Origin: Catenulispora acidiphila DSM 44928
Lineage (GTDB): Bacteria; Actinomycetota; Actinomycetes; Streptomycetales; Catenulisporaceae
Assembly: GCF_000024025.1 (NCBI RefSeq)
Contig: NC_013131.1
Location: 9,094,229 to 9,158,228 of the forward strand
DNA length: 64,000 nucleotides
Reading direction: 5' to 3'
The translations under genes were made by a program, and so were the position numbers. The notes under the pieces were generated by a model. The model made no database searches. It saw only the letters and a program-made list of their open reading frames with translations, and was not told the DNA's origin. Position 1 is the stretch's first letter; each line of letters opens with the position of its first letter. Shown one piece after another: positions 35,166 to 43,653 of this stretch.

Positions 35166-35918
35166 GTGCCATCGGTTCGAGTCGGCGACATCGACGTCTA
35201 CTACGAGATCCACGGCGAGGGCCCGCCCCTGGTGTTCATCGGCGGCCTCGGTGTGGACCTGACCGTTTTCGCGCCCCTCACCGACCTGCTGGCGCGCAGC
35301 TTTCGCGTCCTGACTTTCGACAACCGCGGCGCGGGTCGCACGGACAAGCCGGACGCCCCGTATTCGATCCCGATGATGGCTGGCGACACGGTCGGCCTGA
35401 TGGACGCCCTCGGCCTCCCCCGGGCGCACATGGTCGGGATCTCGATGGGCGGACGGATCGCGATGGAACTCGCCGCCGAACATCCCTCCCGCGTCGACCG
35501 CCTGGTCCTGATCTCCACGGCGGCGACCGGGACCGGCCGACTGCGGATGTCGCTGCCGGCCCGCGTTCTGGGGCTCGCGAAGCGCCTGCACATTCTGCGC
35601 GGAGCAGGAGAGACCCAGCGGCAACCGCACTTCGCGCACCAGCATCAACTGGCCGCCAGTGCCGCCTACGACGGTGCCGAACGCTTGGCTGACATCCAGG
35701 CGCCCACCCTGATCCTGCATGGAAAGCGCGACCGCAGCATCAAGCCGGCTGCCGCGCTCGCCACCCGCGTCGGCATCCGCGACTCGGAGATCGATTTCTT
35801 CCGCGGCGGCCACATGTTCTCCCTGCTGGCGCAGCGGGAGGCGGTCGTGGCGCGGACCGAGGACTTCTTGCAGGACTGGCGCGGGCAGCGCTGGCCGACG
35901 AGCCTGCCGCAGATTTAG
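35166..35918 (+). CDS. Alpha/beta hydrolase
   Basis: A 250-residue alpha/beta-hydrolase fold protein. The oxyanion region is VFIGGLGVDLTVF, the DNRGAGRTDKPD loop follows, the nucleophile elbow is GISMGG and the catalytic His is in FFRGGHMFSL. An Asp in ILHGKRDRSI is the probable acid. The cap is short, so it could be an esterase or lactonase-like enzyme; no substrate can be named. GTG 35166 has no good ribosome site, and a TATCCT hexamer lies about 12 bp upstream, so a leaderless transcript is possible. Its stop overlaps the convergent tetR stop by 3 bp. Confidence 0.85.
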   Translation: MPSVRVGDIDVYYEIHGEGPPLVFIGGLGVDLTVFAPLTDLLARSFRVLTFDNRGAGRTDKPDAPYSIPMMAGDTVGLMDALGLPRAHMVGISMGGRIAMELAAEHPSRVDRLVLISTAATGTGRLRMSLPARVLGLAKRLHILRGAGETQRQPHFAHQHQLAASAAYDGAERLADIQAPTLILHGKRDRSIKPAAALATRVGIRDSEIDFFRGGHMFSLLAQREAVVARTEDFLQDWRGQRWPTSLPQI

Positions 35919-36553
35919 CGAACCAGTCCCACGGCAGCCCGCAAACCCTTCACGAACCGGGCCGGTTCGTACTTCTCCGGATCGGTCAACACCAGCCGCG
36001 CGGCCATCTCCGCGAGCGTCACAACGGTGTGCGCGATCAGTTCGGGATCGAGGTCGGGCGGGGCGTCGAAAGTCCGCGTGATCCAGCGGCCCAGTTCCTC
36101 TGCGGATGCCAGCACCAGAGCCCGAGTCTCCTCACGCGCGGCGTTGAACTGCGCGGGCATGTCCGCCATCGGCACCACGATGCAGGACCAGCGCTCGGGC
36201 GCGTTCCGGACCGCGGCCAGGAAGCCGTCGAGAGCATCGGCCAGGACATCAGCGGGATGCGCTCCGGCGTTCAACCCTTTGCGCAGTGTCGGCAGCAGCT
36301 CCACCAGCTGTTCCAGTGCTGCGGCCTGCTCACGACGCAGCAAGTCCCCTAGCAGCGCCTCACGGTTCGGGAACACCCCGTAGACCACGGGCTTGGTGAC
36401 GCCGGCAGCCGCCGCCACCGCTTCCATCGTCACCGCGGCGTGGCCCTCCCGGACCACGATGCGCAGCGCGGCGTCCAGCACATCGCTGCGACGCTGCTCG
36501 ATCGGCACCCGCGGCGCGTACTCGCGGCGCCGCCGCCCGTTCTCCGCCGCCAC
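35915..36553 (-). CDS. TetR family transcriptional regulator
   Basis: A 212-residue TetR regulator from GTG 36553, which has AGGGGCAGG just upstream; an in-frame ATG at 36589 would start inside the operator-like repeat. The helix-turn-helix is RSDVLDAALRIVVREGHAAV, then TMEAVAAAAGVTKPVVYGVF, near residues 20-60, followed by an all-helical ligand domain. It is divergent from the MpaB-type oxygenase gene, which it most likely represses. Confidence 0.9.
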   Translation of the reverse strand: MAAENGRRRREYAPRVPIEQRRSDVLDAALRIVVREGHAAVTMEAVAAAAGVTKPVVYGVFPNREALLGDLLRREQAAALEQLVELLPTLRKGLNAGAHPADVLADALDGFLAAVRNAPERWSCIVVPMADMPAQFNAAREETRALVLASAEELGRWITRTFDAPPDLDPELIAHTVVTLAEMAARLVLTDPEKYEPARFVKGLRAAVGLVR

Positions 36554-36571
36554 ACCCTGCCCCTTTACAAA

Positions 36572-36605
36572 GCTACGTCCGCGTAGCATATTGCTACGCG
36601 CCGGT
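36572..36605. promoter_or_regulatory. Candidate TetR operator upstream of mpaB-like gene
   Basis: GCTACG-tccg-CGTAGC (36572-36587) is followed at once by a second half-site pair GCTAC...GGTAG (36593-36605). Two tandem operator units between divergent tetR and target gene are typical for TetR repressors that bind as two dimers. Confidence 0.6.
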
Positions 36606-36643
36606 AGTAATTCCCGGCGTCCACTGTAGAGGAGGCACGCACG

Positions 36644-37687
36644 ATGCCCCACCCCAGCGCCGAGGACGTTCCCGTCTCCCCCGAGCGGGGACCGCTGCGC
36701 AGCCTCGACAACGGCTTCTTCGGCCCGGACTCGGTGAGCTGGAAGGTCTGGACATCGCCAACCTCGCTGATCGGGTTCCAGCGCGCCGTAGTGCTCGAGC
36801 ACTTCGATCCCCCTCTGGCCGCGGCCGTCGCCGACAGCGGCGGGATCTACCAAGACCCGCACGGGCGCCTCGACCAGACCCTCGCCTACTTCCTCACCGT
36901 CGCGGTCGGCGACAGCCGTACTGTGATTCAGGCAGCCGAATTCCTTATGCGCATCCACGCTAAGGCGACTGGCGTAGAGCCCATTACCGGGAAACGCTAT
37001 AGCGCCAACAACCCGGAGTCCCAGCTGTGGATTCACCTAACGGGGTGGCACAGTGTCCTGAAGTGTTACGAGCTCTATGGACCCGGGCGCTTGTCCAAGG
37101 CTGATGAGGACCGCTACTGGGCCGAGTGCCGCGTCGCCGCTGAGCTTCAGACCTGCGATCCCGCAGACGTCCCGCGCAATCGCGAAGAGGTCAAGGCGTA
37201 CTTCGAGAAAGTACGTCCTCAGCTGTGTTCCTCAGAGCGTGCGTATCGCGGGATGCACTACCTGCTCTACCCGCCGTTGAAGAAGGTGGGGTTCCGGATC
37301 TGGGCCGCGTCTCGTTTCACCGCTGTCCTGAGTATCCATTCACTGCCCATGTGGATGCGCCGCACAGGCGGATTCCACCAGTGGCGGCTTATAGATTTCG
37401 GCATCCGTCTCGCGCAGCCGTTCATCCGTATGGGCACCCGCATCGCGAAGATGCCGCGCGTCGGCATTCCAGTGATCACTCCGGTCGCGCCGGTCACCGG
37501 CAGGGTGCTGCGGCAGCACTATCGCTCTGCGGCGCCTGAGGATTCCGCGGTGGTCACACCGTCTCGCGGAAGGGAGCTGCACGGGACGATGGGATCGCGG
37601 CGCACGACTACGGACGCGAACGCGAACGCGAACGCGGAACAGCTGACCGCGGTCAGCCCTGCTCCTGCAACCGGTCCAGCTCGATAG
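36644..37687 (+). CDS. MpaB/rubber-oxygenase-like protein (DUF2236)
   Basis: A 347-residue protein of the oxygenase MpaB family (DUF2236), related to fungal MpaB and to haem-containing latex-clearing proteins. Family marks are the EFLMRIHAKATG segment, LWIHLTGWHSVLKCYELYG with candidate haem-ligating His residues, and RYWAECRVAAELQTCDPADV. The C-terminal 50 residues are a low-complexity tail with an Asn/Ala repeat (DANANANAEQ). The actual substrate is unknown. It is divergent from tetR across an operator-like repeat and has GGAGG before its ATG; its 3' end overlaps the convergent TPR gene by 35 bp. Confidence 0.88.
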   Translation: MPHPSAEDVPVSPERGPLRSLDNGFFGPDSVSWKVWTSPTSLIGFQRAVVLEHFDPPLAAAVADSGGIYQDPHGRLDQTLAYFLTVAVGDSRTVIQAAEFLMRIHAKATGVEPITGKRYSANNPESQLWIHLTGWHSVLKCYELYGPGRLSKADEDRYWAECRVAAELQTCDPADVPRNREEVKAYFEKVRPQLCSSERAYRGMHYLLYPPLKKVGFRIWAASRFTAVLSIHSLPMWMRRTGGFHQWRLIDFGIRLAQPFIRMGTRIAKMPRVGIPVITPVAPVTGRVLRQHYRSAAPEDSAVVTPSRGRELHGTMGSRRTTTDANANANAEQLTAVSPAPATGPAR

Positions 37688-38102
37688 CCTTCCGCAGCGC
37701 CTTGCGCGCCCGAGACCGATCGCGCGCGTCGTTGTAGGCCAGCGAAAGCCGGTACCAGCCGCGCCAGTTCTCCGGATCGGCTTCGACCTCGGCCTTGCGC
37801 TTCTCGAAGATATCGTCGGCGGCCTTCAGATCCGGCCTGCCGGAGGGCCGCCGCGGGATCTCCTCGGTCGGCCAGAGCCCTTCGGACTCCAGCCGGGTCC
37901 CGAGGCGCGAAGAGGCGTTGCCCATCCGCACCTCGGTAACCACGAACCAGACACCCACGACCGGCAGCATCAGCACGCCGATCCCGAACAGCACCAGCAC
38001 CGGCTCGCCGGTCGCCATCAGCCACACCCCGCGCTGGACGGCCAGCAGCAGGTAGAAGCACAGGATGACGACCAGGATCAGGGCCGTGGTGCGGTTGCGC
38101 AT
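37653..38102 (-). CDS. Small membrane protein with C-terminal TPR-like repeat
   Basis: A 149-residue protein with two N-terminal membrane helices (TTALILVVILCFYLLLAVQ and EPVLVLFGIGVLMLPVVGVW), a charged linker and a tetratricopeptide-like unit near the end (GWYRLSLAYNDARDRSRARK). It lies 44 bp downstream of dapB on the same strand and, as I recall, sits beside dapB in other actinomycetes. Its function is not known; the soluble tail should face the cytoplasm. Confidence 0.8.
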   Translation of the reverse strand: MRNRTTALILVVILCFYLLLAVQRGVWLMATGEPVLVLFGIGVLMLPVVGVWFVVTEVRMGNASSRLGTRLESEGLWPTEEIPRRPSGRPDLKAADDIFEKRKAEVEADPENWRGWYRLSLAYNDARDRSRARKALRKAIELDRLQEQG

Positions 38103-38146
38103 GAGCTTGAGTGCCTATCGGGGTTTTCGCAGTGCTCTATGACGTA

Positions 38147-38932
38147 CTAAATATCCAGCAACGCGTCCAGGCCGACGGTCAGGCCGGCCGGCAGCGTACC
38201 GGTCTTCTTGCAGGCCAGCACCACGCCGGGCATGAACGAGGCGCGGTCCAGCGAGTCGTGCCGGATGGTCAGGGTCTCCCCGACGGTGCCGAGCAGGACT
38301 TCTTGGTGGGCGATCAGGCCGCGCAGCCGGACCGAGTGCACCGGGATGCTCTCGACTGCCGCTCCGCGGGCACCGTCCAGGCCGGGGCCACCTTGAGAGG
38401 GACTCAGCGTGGCGTCCGGCATCGGCGCGCTGCCCGCGGCGGCCCGAGCCTCGGCGACCAGCTCCGCGGTACGGGTCGCGGTGCCCGAGGGCGCGTCGAC
38501 CTTGTCCGGGTGGTGCAGCTCGATGATCTCCACGCTCTCGAAGTACGGCGCCGCGTTCGCCGCGAACTTCATCATCAGCACCGCGCCGATGGAGAAGTTC
38601 GGGGCGACCAGGACCCGGACCTCGGTGCCGTGCAGCAGCGCGCGGACCTGGTCCTGCCGGGCCTCGTCGAAGCCGGAGGTGCCGACCACCACGTTGATCC
38701 CGTTGCGCGCGCAGAACTCGATGTTCTGCATGGTGGCGCCGGGATGGGTGAAGTCGACCGCGACCTCGGCGCCGGCCTCGACCGCGCGCTGCGGGTCGTC
38801 GTCGACGTCGATCTGCGCGACCAGGTCCAGGCCCGGCGCGTCCAGCACGGCGCGGCAGACGGCCTGCCCCATCCGGCCGGCCGCCCCGAACACCGCGACC
38901 TTCACGACGCCTTGTCCCAGAGCGGCTGTCAT
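38147..38932 (-). CDS. dapB: 4-hydroxy-tetrahydrodipicolinate reductase
   Basis: A 261-residue DapB, second enzyme of the diaminopimelate/lysine branch, using NAD(P)H. The cofactor motif is VAVFGAAGRMGQAV, and the catalytic and substrate-binding motif is ELHHPDKVDAPSGTA. Its ATG start overlaps the M16 protease stop by 4 bp (ATGA), so the two are coupled; a GTG eight codons in is less likely. The acidic loop with SPSQGGPGLDGARG matches family members. Confidence 0.95.
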   Translation of the reverse strand: MTAALGQGVVKVAVFGAAGRMGQAVCRAVLDAPGLDLVAQIDVDDDPQRAVEAGAEVAVDFTHPGATMQNIEFCARNGINVVVGTSGFDEARQDQVRALLHGTEVRVLVAPNFSIGAVLMMKFAANAAPYFESVEIIELHHPDKVDAPSGTATRTAELVAEARAAAGSAPMPDATLSPSQGGPGLDGARGAAVESIPVHSVRLRGLIAHQEVLLGTVGETLTIRHDSLDRASFMPGVVLACKKTGTLPAGLTVGLDALLDI

Positions 38933-40248
38933 GCCAGGGCTCCTTCGAACGATGAAGCGTCCTCGTAGTCGCCGATGACCGCGATCGCCTGGGGCTGCCG
39001 CAGGAACTCCTCGGCGACCGCCTTGACGTCCTCGAGCGTCACCGACTCCACCCGCGCCAGCAGCTCTTCGATGGTGAGGTGCTCGCCGTAGACGAGTTCG
39101 TTCTTGCCGATGCGCGTCATCTGCGAGCCGGTGTCCTCCAGGGAGAGCACCGTGGAGCCGCGCACCTGGCCGATGCCGCGGCGCAGCTCCTCCTCGGTGA
39201 CACCGCCGTCGGCGATCTTGGCGACCTCGTCGCGGCAGATCTTCAGCACCTCGGTGAAGTTCTCCGGCTGGCAGCCGGCGTAGACGCCGAACGTGCCGCA
39301 GTCGGCGTGGTGCGAGGAGAAGCTGTAGACCGAGTACGCCAGGCCGCGCTTCTCGCGGACCTCCTGGAACAGCCGCGAGGACATGCCGCCGCCGAGGATC
39401 GTGGACAGGATGCCCAGCGGGTAGCGGCGGCGGTCGTTGCGCGCGACGCCCGGCACGCCGAGCACGACGTGCGTCTGCTCGGTCTGCTTGGACACCAGGC
39501 GGAGCCCGGAGTGCGCGACGCCGCAGTCGCCGCCGATGCGCGGGACGACCGGCTGGCGGTCGGCGTCCCGGACTCCGCGGGCCTGCGCGAACGCCGCGTC
39601 GACCAGGGCCACCACCACGTCGTGGTCGAGGTTGCCGGCCGCGGAGACCACCAGGTGGTCGTCGGTGTAGTGGGAGTGGTAGTACTCGGCGATCGCGTCC
39701 CGGGTCAGGGCGTTGACCGACTCCGCCGAGCCCAGGATCGGCCGGCCGAGCGGGGAGTCGCCGAGCAGGGCGTAGGCGAACTCGTCGTGGATCTGGTCGG
39801 CCGGCTCGTCCTCGGTCATCGCCATCTCCTCGAGGATGACGTTGCGCTCGGAGGCGACGTCCTCGGGGCGGATGAGCGCGGAGGTGACCAGGTCGCAGAT
39901 CACGTCGATGGCCAGCGGCAGGTCGGTGTCGAGCACGCGCGCGTAGTAGCACGTGTACTCCTTGGCGGTGAAGGCGTTCATCTCGCCGCCCACCGCGTCC
40001 AGCGCCGCGGAGATCTCCAGCGCCGAGCGCTTCGCGGTGCCCTTGAAGAGCAGGTGCTCCAGATAGTGGGTGGCACCGGACTCCTCGGCGTGCTCGTCGC
40101 GCGAGCCGATGCCGGTCCAGATGCCGAAGGTGACGGAGCGAACGGAGGGCATGGTCTCGGTGACCACGCGCAAACCGCCGGGCAGAACGGTACGGCGCAC
40201 AGTGCCGCTGCCGTTCTGCCCGGCGATCAGGGTCTCAGCCGGGTTCAA
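38929..40248 (-). CDS. M16 family zinc metallopeptidase
   Basis: A 439-residue insulinase-type peptidase. The inverted zinc motif is HYLEH in SGATHYLEHLLFKGTAKRS, with the distal Glu in ERNVILEEMAM. The second half-domain has the Arg/Tyr pair in EVREKRGLAYSVYSF. The start is TTG 40248, preceded at 8 bases by GGCGGAG lying inside the last codons of pnp; no ATG or GTG fits. It is transcribed pnp, M16, dapB, an order kept across actinobacteria. It may degrade peptides or process exported proteins; the target is unknown. Confidence 0.92.
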   Translation of the reverse strand: MNPAETLIAGQNGSGTVRRTVLPGGLRVVTETMPSVRSVTFGIWTGIGSRDEHAEESGATHYLEHLLFKGTAKRSALEISAALDAVGGEMNAFTAKEYTCYYARVLDTDLPLAIDVICDLVTSALIRPEDVASERNVILEEMAMTEDEPADQIHDEFAYALLGDSPLGRPILGSAESVNALTRDAIAEYYHSHYTDDHLVVSAAGNLDHDVVVALVDAAFAQARGVRDADRQPVVPRIGGDCGVAHSGLRLVSKQTEQTHVVLGVPGVARNDRRRYPLGILSTILGGGMSSRLFQEVREKRGLAYSVYSFSSHHADCGTFGVYAGCQPENFTEVLKICRDEVAKIADGGVTEEELRRGIGQVRGSTVLSLEDTGSQMTRIGKNELVYGEHLTIEELLARVESVTLEDVKAVAEEFLRQPQAIAVIGDYEDASSFEGALA

Positions 40249-40253
40249 GAGGG

Positions 40254-42467
40254 TTACTCCGCCTTGGCCTCGGCCGGCTTGCTCTCCTCGTCGGGCAGCA
40301 CGGGGATCAGCGAGAGCTTGCCGCGGGAGTCGATCTCGGCGATCTCCACCTGCAGCTTGTCCCCGACCTTCACCACGTCCTCGACGTTCTCCACCCGCTT
40401 GCCGCCGGCCAGCTTCTTGAGCTGGGAGACGTGCAGCAGGCCGTCGCGGCCCGGCATCAGCGAGACGAACGCGCCGAAGGTCGTGGTCTTCACCACGGTG
40501 CCCAGGTAGCGCTCGCCGACCTCCGGCATCGTGGGGTTGGCGATCTGGTTGATCGTCACGCGCGCGGCCTCGGCCGCGGCCCCGTTGGAGGCGCCGATGT
40601 AGATGGTGCCGTCGTCCTCGATGGTGATCTCGGCGCCGGTGTCCTCCTGGATCTGGTTGATCATCTTGCCCTTCGGGCCGATGACCTCGCCGATCTTGTC
40701 CACCGGGATCTTCACCGAGATGATGCGCGGCGCGAACTCGGACATCTCGTCCGGGACGTCGATGGCTTCCATCATGACGTCCAGGATGTGCAGACGCGCG
40801 TCCTTGGCCTGCTTCAGGGCGGCGGCCAGGACCGAGGCCGGGATGCCGTCCAGCTTGGTGTCCAGCTGCAGCGCGGTGACGAACTCCTTGGTGCCGGCGA
40901 CCTTGAAGTCCATGTCGCCGAAGGCGTCCTCGGCGCCGAGGATGTCGGTCAGCGCGACGTACTCGGTCTTGCCGTCGATCTCCGCGGAGACCAGGCCCAT
41001 CGCGATACCGGCGACCGGGGCCTTCAGCGGCACACCGGCGTTCAGCAGGGACATGGTCGAGGCGCAGACCGAGCCCATCGAGGTGGAGCCGTTGCTGCTG
41101 AGAGCCTCGGACACCTGGCGGATCGCGTAGGGGAACTCCTCGCGGGTCGGCAGGACCGGCACCAGCGCGCGCTCGGCGAGGGCGCCGTGGCCGATCTCGC
41201 GGCGCTTGGGCGAACCCACGCGGCCGGTCTCGCCGGTGGAGTACGGCGGGAAGTTGTAGTTGTGCATGTAGCGCTTGCGCGTCTCGGGGTTCAGCGTGTC
41301 CAGCTGCTGCTCCATCCGGAGCATGTTCAGCGTGGTGATGCCCAGGATCTGGGTCTCGCCGCGCTCGAACAGCGCCGAGCCGTGCACGCGGGGCACGACC
41401 TCGACCTCGGCGGACAGCGGGCGGATGTCGCGCACGCCGCGGCCGTCGATGCGGACCTGGTCGCGGATGATGCGCTCGCGGACCAGCTTCTTGGTCAGGG
41501 CGCGGAACGCCCCGCCGATCTCCTTCTCGCGACCCTCGAACTGCTGCGCGAGCTTCTCCACGACCAGCGCCTTGACGCGGTCCAGCTCCTCCTCGCGCTC
41601 GTGCTTGCCGGCGATGGTCAGCGCGTTGGACAGCTCGTTCTTGGCCGTGGCGCTCACCGCCTCCAGCACGTCGTCCTGGTAGTCCAGGAAGCGCGGGAAC
41701 TCGGCGGTGGCCTTGGCGGCCTGCGAGGCCAGCTCCTGCTGGGCCACGCACAGCGCCTTGATGAAGGGCTTGGCGGCCTCCAGGCCGTCGGCGACGACTT
41801 CCTCGGTCGGGGCGGTGGAACCGCCGGCGACCAGGGACACCGTCTGGCTGGTGGCCTCGGCCTCGACCATCATGATCGCGACGTCGCCGTCCTCCAGCGT
41901 CCGGCCGGCCACGACCATGTCGAACACGGCGTCGGCGAGCTCGGTGTGGGTCGGGAAGGCCACCCAGCGGTCCTGGATCAGCGCGACGCGCACGCCGCCG
42001 ATGGGACCGGAGAAGGGCAGGCCGGCCAGCTGCGTGGAGGCCGAGGCGGCGTTGATCGCCACGACGTCGTACAGGTGGTCCGGGTTCAGCGCCATGATCG
42101 TGGCCACGACCTGCACCTCGTTGCGCAGGCCCTTGGCGAAGGACGGACGCAGCGGCCGGTCGATGAGCCGGCAGGTGAGGATCGCGTCCTCACTCGGACG
42201 GCCCTCGCGCCGGAAGAAGGAGCCGGGGATACGGCCCACGGCGTACATGCGCTCCTCGACATCGACCGTCAACGGGAAGAAGTCGAGAGAGTCCTTGGGG
42301 GACTTCGAGGCGGTGGTCGCCGAAAGGACCATCGTCTCCTCGTCCAGGTAGGCCACGACGGAGCCGGCGGCCTGACGGGCCAGACGGCCTGTCTCGAAGC
42401 GCACGGTGCGCTGGCCGAACGGGCCGTTGTCGATCACGGCCTCGGTGGTGAAAACACCCTCCGACAA
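40254..42467 (-). CDS. pnp: Polyribonucleotide nucleotidyltransferase (PNPase)
   Basis: A 737-residue PNPase, a phosphorolytic 3'-exonuclease that in actinomycetes also adds 3' tails (called gpsI in streptomycetes for ppGpp-synthesis activity reported there). Two RNase PH domains are followed by KH ([20 protein letters not shown]) and S1 ([20 protein letters not shown]) domains. The catalytic core includes the [14 protein letters not shown] segment. The TTG start at 42467 has a perfect GAGGAG six bases upstream and gives the N-terminus [15 protein letters not shown], matching the family; in-frame codons further upstream are in the leader. Confidence 0.95.
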   Translation of the reverse strand: MSEGVFTTEAVIDNGPFGQRTVRFETGRLARQAAGSVVAYLDEETMVLSATTASKSPKDSLDFFPLTVDVEERMYAVGRIPGSFFRREGRPSEDAILTCRLIDRPLRPSFAKGLRNEVQVVATIMALNPDHLYDVVAINAASASTQLAGLPFSGPIGGVRVALIQDRWVAFPTHTELADAVFDMVVAGRTLEDGDVAIMMVEAEATSQTVSLVAGGSTAPTEEVVADGLEAAKPFIKALCVAQQELASQAAKATAEFPRFLDYQDDVLEAVSATAKNELSNALTIAGKHEREEELDRVKALVVEKLAQQFEGREKEIGGAFRALTKKLVRERIIRDQVRIDGRGVRDIRPLSAEVEVVPRVHGSALFERGETQILGITTLNMLRMEQQLDTLNPETRKRYMHNYNFPPYSTGETGRVGSPKRREIGHGALAERALVPVLPTREEFPYAIRQVSEALSSNGSTSMGSVCASTMSLLNAGVPLKAPVAGIAMGLVSAEIDGKTEYVALTDILGAEDAFGDMDFKVAGTKEFVTALQLDTKLDGIPASVLAAALKQAKDARLHILDVMMEAIDVPDEMSEFAPRIISVKIPVDKIGEVIGPKGKMINQIQEDTGAEITIEDDGTIYIGASNGAAAEAARVTINQIANPTMPEVGERYLGTVVKTTTFGAFVSLMPGRDGLLHVSQLKKLAGGKRVENVEDVVKVGDKLQVEIAEIDSRGKLSLIPVLPDEESKPAEAKAE

Positions 42468-42801
42468 GAGATACTCCTCAATTCGAATGCGGCGGACTGA
42501 AGAGGACGCGTTGTGTCGTGGGCCCACGCCGCCGTGTGGCGGCCCGGTCTTCGATCGAAGCCCCCGGGCGGATACCGTCCCGAGGGCCACTACCGAAGAT
42601 CGGCGCCCAACCGGCCACTTCGACGCGAGCCACGTCGCGCAGTGCCTCTTCAGTTCCCTAAAACGTATGGAACTTTTCCGGTACCCACTCTAACCGCAAA
42701 AAGTCCCCGGCTCGGCCCGGCCCAGCACCCACCGGGTACGCAACAGGAGCGGTCCGTGACGAACGGACCGCTCCTGCTCACAGTACGAACAACCACCGAA
42801 C
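42468..42801. other. pnp leader / rpsO-pnp intergenic region
   Basis: 334 bp between rpsO and pnp. It holds the rpsO terminator hairpin (42744-42776) and, nearer pnp, a short hairpin gccgcc-gtgt-ggcggc (42528-42543) and a 12-bp palindrome cttcgatcgaag (42549-42560). Structured pnp leaders are RNase III processing and autoregulation sites in other bacteria; a like role here is only inferred. No coding signal is seen. Confidence 0.55.
42744..42776 (-). terminator. rpsO terminator/attenuator
   Basis: A perfect 14-bp stem (caggagcggtccgt and its complement) with a 5-base loop starting 25 bp after the rpsO stop, upstream of pnp on the same strand. It probably ends most rpsO transcripts and lets some read through into pnp. 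Confidence 0.85.
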
Positions 42802-43071
42802 CTACCGGCGCAGCCCCAGCTTCTCGATCAGCGCGCGGTACCGCACGATGTCGGTCTTCTGCAGGTACCCCTGCAGCCGCCGCCGCTGACCGACCAGCAG
42901 CAGCAGCCCGCGCCGGCTGTGGTGGTCGTGCTTGTGGAACTTCAGGTGCTCGGTGAGCTCGTTGATCCGGTACGTGAGCAGCGCGATCTGCACCTCCGGA
43001 GAACCGGTGTCACTCGGCCCCGTCCCGTAGTCATCAACGATCTTCTTCTTGGTAGCAGCGTCCAGAGACAC
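42802..43071 (-). CDS. rpsO: 30S ribosomal protein S15
   Basis: An 89-residue S15 of normal length, binding 16S rRNA early in 30S assembly. Clear family features are [40 protein letters not shown] and the ending [13 protein letters not shown]. It sits upstream of pnp as in most bacteria and is divergent from the type VII substrate genes with 150 bp between. Confidence 0.97.
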   Translation of the reverse strand: MSLDAATKKKIVDDYGTGPSDTGSPEVQIALLTYRINELTEHLKFHKHDHHSRRGLLLLVGQRRRLQGYLQKTDIVRYRALIEKLGLRR

Positions 43072-43221
43072 CCGTCACTCCTCGTAAGATTGTGGTCGCT
43101 GAGCGCCCCCGGTCGTCTCCACGGAGGCCACACAACTCGCGGCCGACCACCAACGGTACCACCCCCACCCCACCCGACCGCCACCAGCCACACCAGCACA
43201 CCCGGGGAGGCCCCACACCCC

Positions 43222-43653
43222 ATGAACACCAAAACCCACACCTTCCACACCGACCTAGATCACCTAGCAACCCTCCGCAAAGCCCTAGCCGACCTAGAAA
43301 CAACCCTCGCAGCCCCCCACGCCCACCACTGGCCCACCATCGACCCCACCCTCCACACAGGCCCAACGGCGTGGCGCACAGAGAAAAACGACACCGCCAC
43401 ATATGTATATGGACTGCTGAACGAAGCCGCCCCTCTAGGCGACACCCACGCAGACCTCGTCAGACGCCTCCAAGCCTGGTACCACCGCATCCAAGAAACG
43501 ATCACCGCCATGACAACCTCCGCAGAACGCACCCGCGCGACCTACTCCGCCGCCGACGAAGCAGTCGCAGCCGCCGCCCTACGAGTGGCGGAGGGCGCCG
43601 AGCGCGGCGGCAGGCTTGGGCTCGCCGGCAGCGCGGAGGGCGAAATGCCGTGA
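43222..43653 (+). CDS. Putative type VII secretion substrate/partner with YxxxD motif
   Basis: A 143-residue protein, mostly helical after the first 60 residues. Near the C-terminus it has a long helix, LVRRLQAWYHRIQETITAMT, and then Tyr108-x3-Asp112 in RTRATYSAADEAVAAAALRV, the YxxxD/E export motif of ESX substrates of the PE, EspC and WXG100-partner type. It has no signal peptide. GGGGAGG precedes ATG 43222. Its stop overlaps the start of the next gene by 4 bp, the arrangement of paired PE/PPE or Esx substrates. The family is not recognised with certainty; the substrate role rests on motif, coupling and position in an ESX locus. Confidence 0.6.
   Translation: MNTKTHTFHTDLDHLATLRKALADLETTLAAPHAHHWPTIDPTLHTGPTAWRTEKNDTATYVYGLLNEAAPLGDTHADLVRRLQAWYHRIQETITAMTTSAERTRATYSAADEAVAAAALRVAEGAERGGRLGLAGSAEGEMP

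Noticed and set aside
40431-42500. Long open frame antisense to pnp
   Set aside because: Val/Gly/His/Asp-rich shadow of a highly expressed gene; no start signal or domain.
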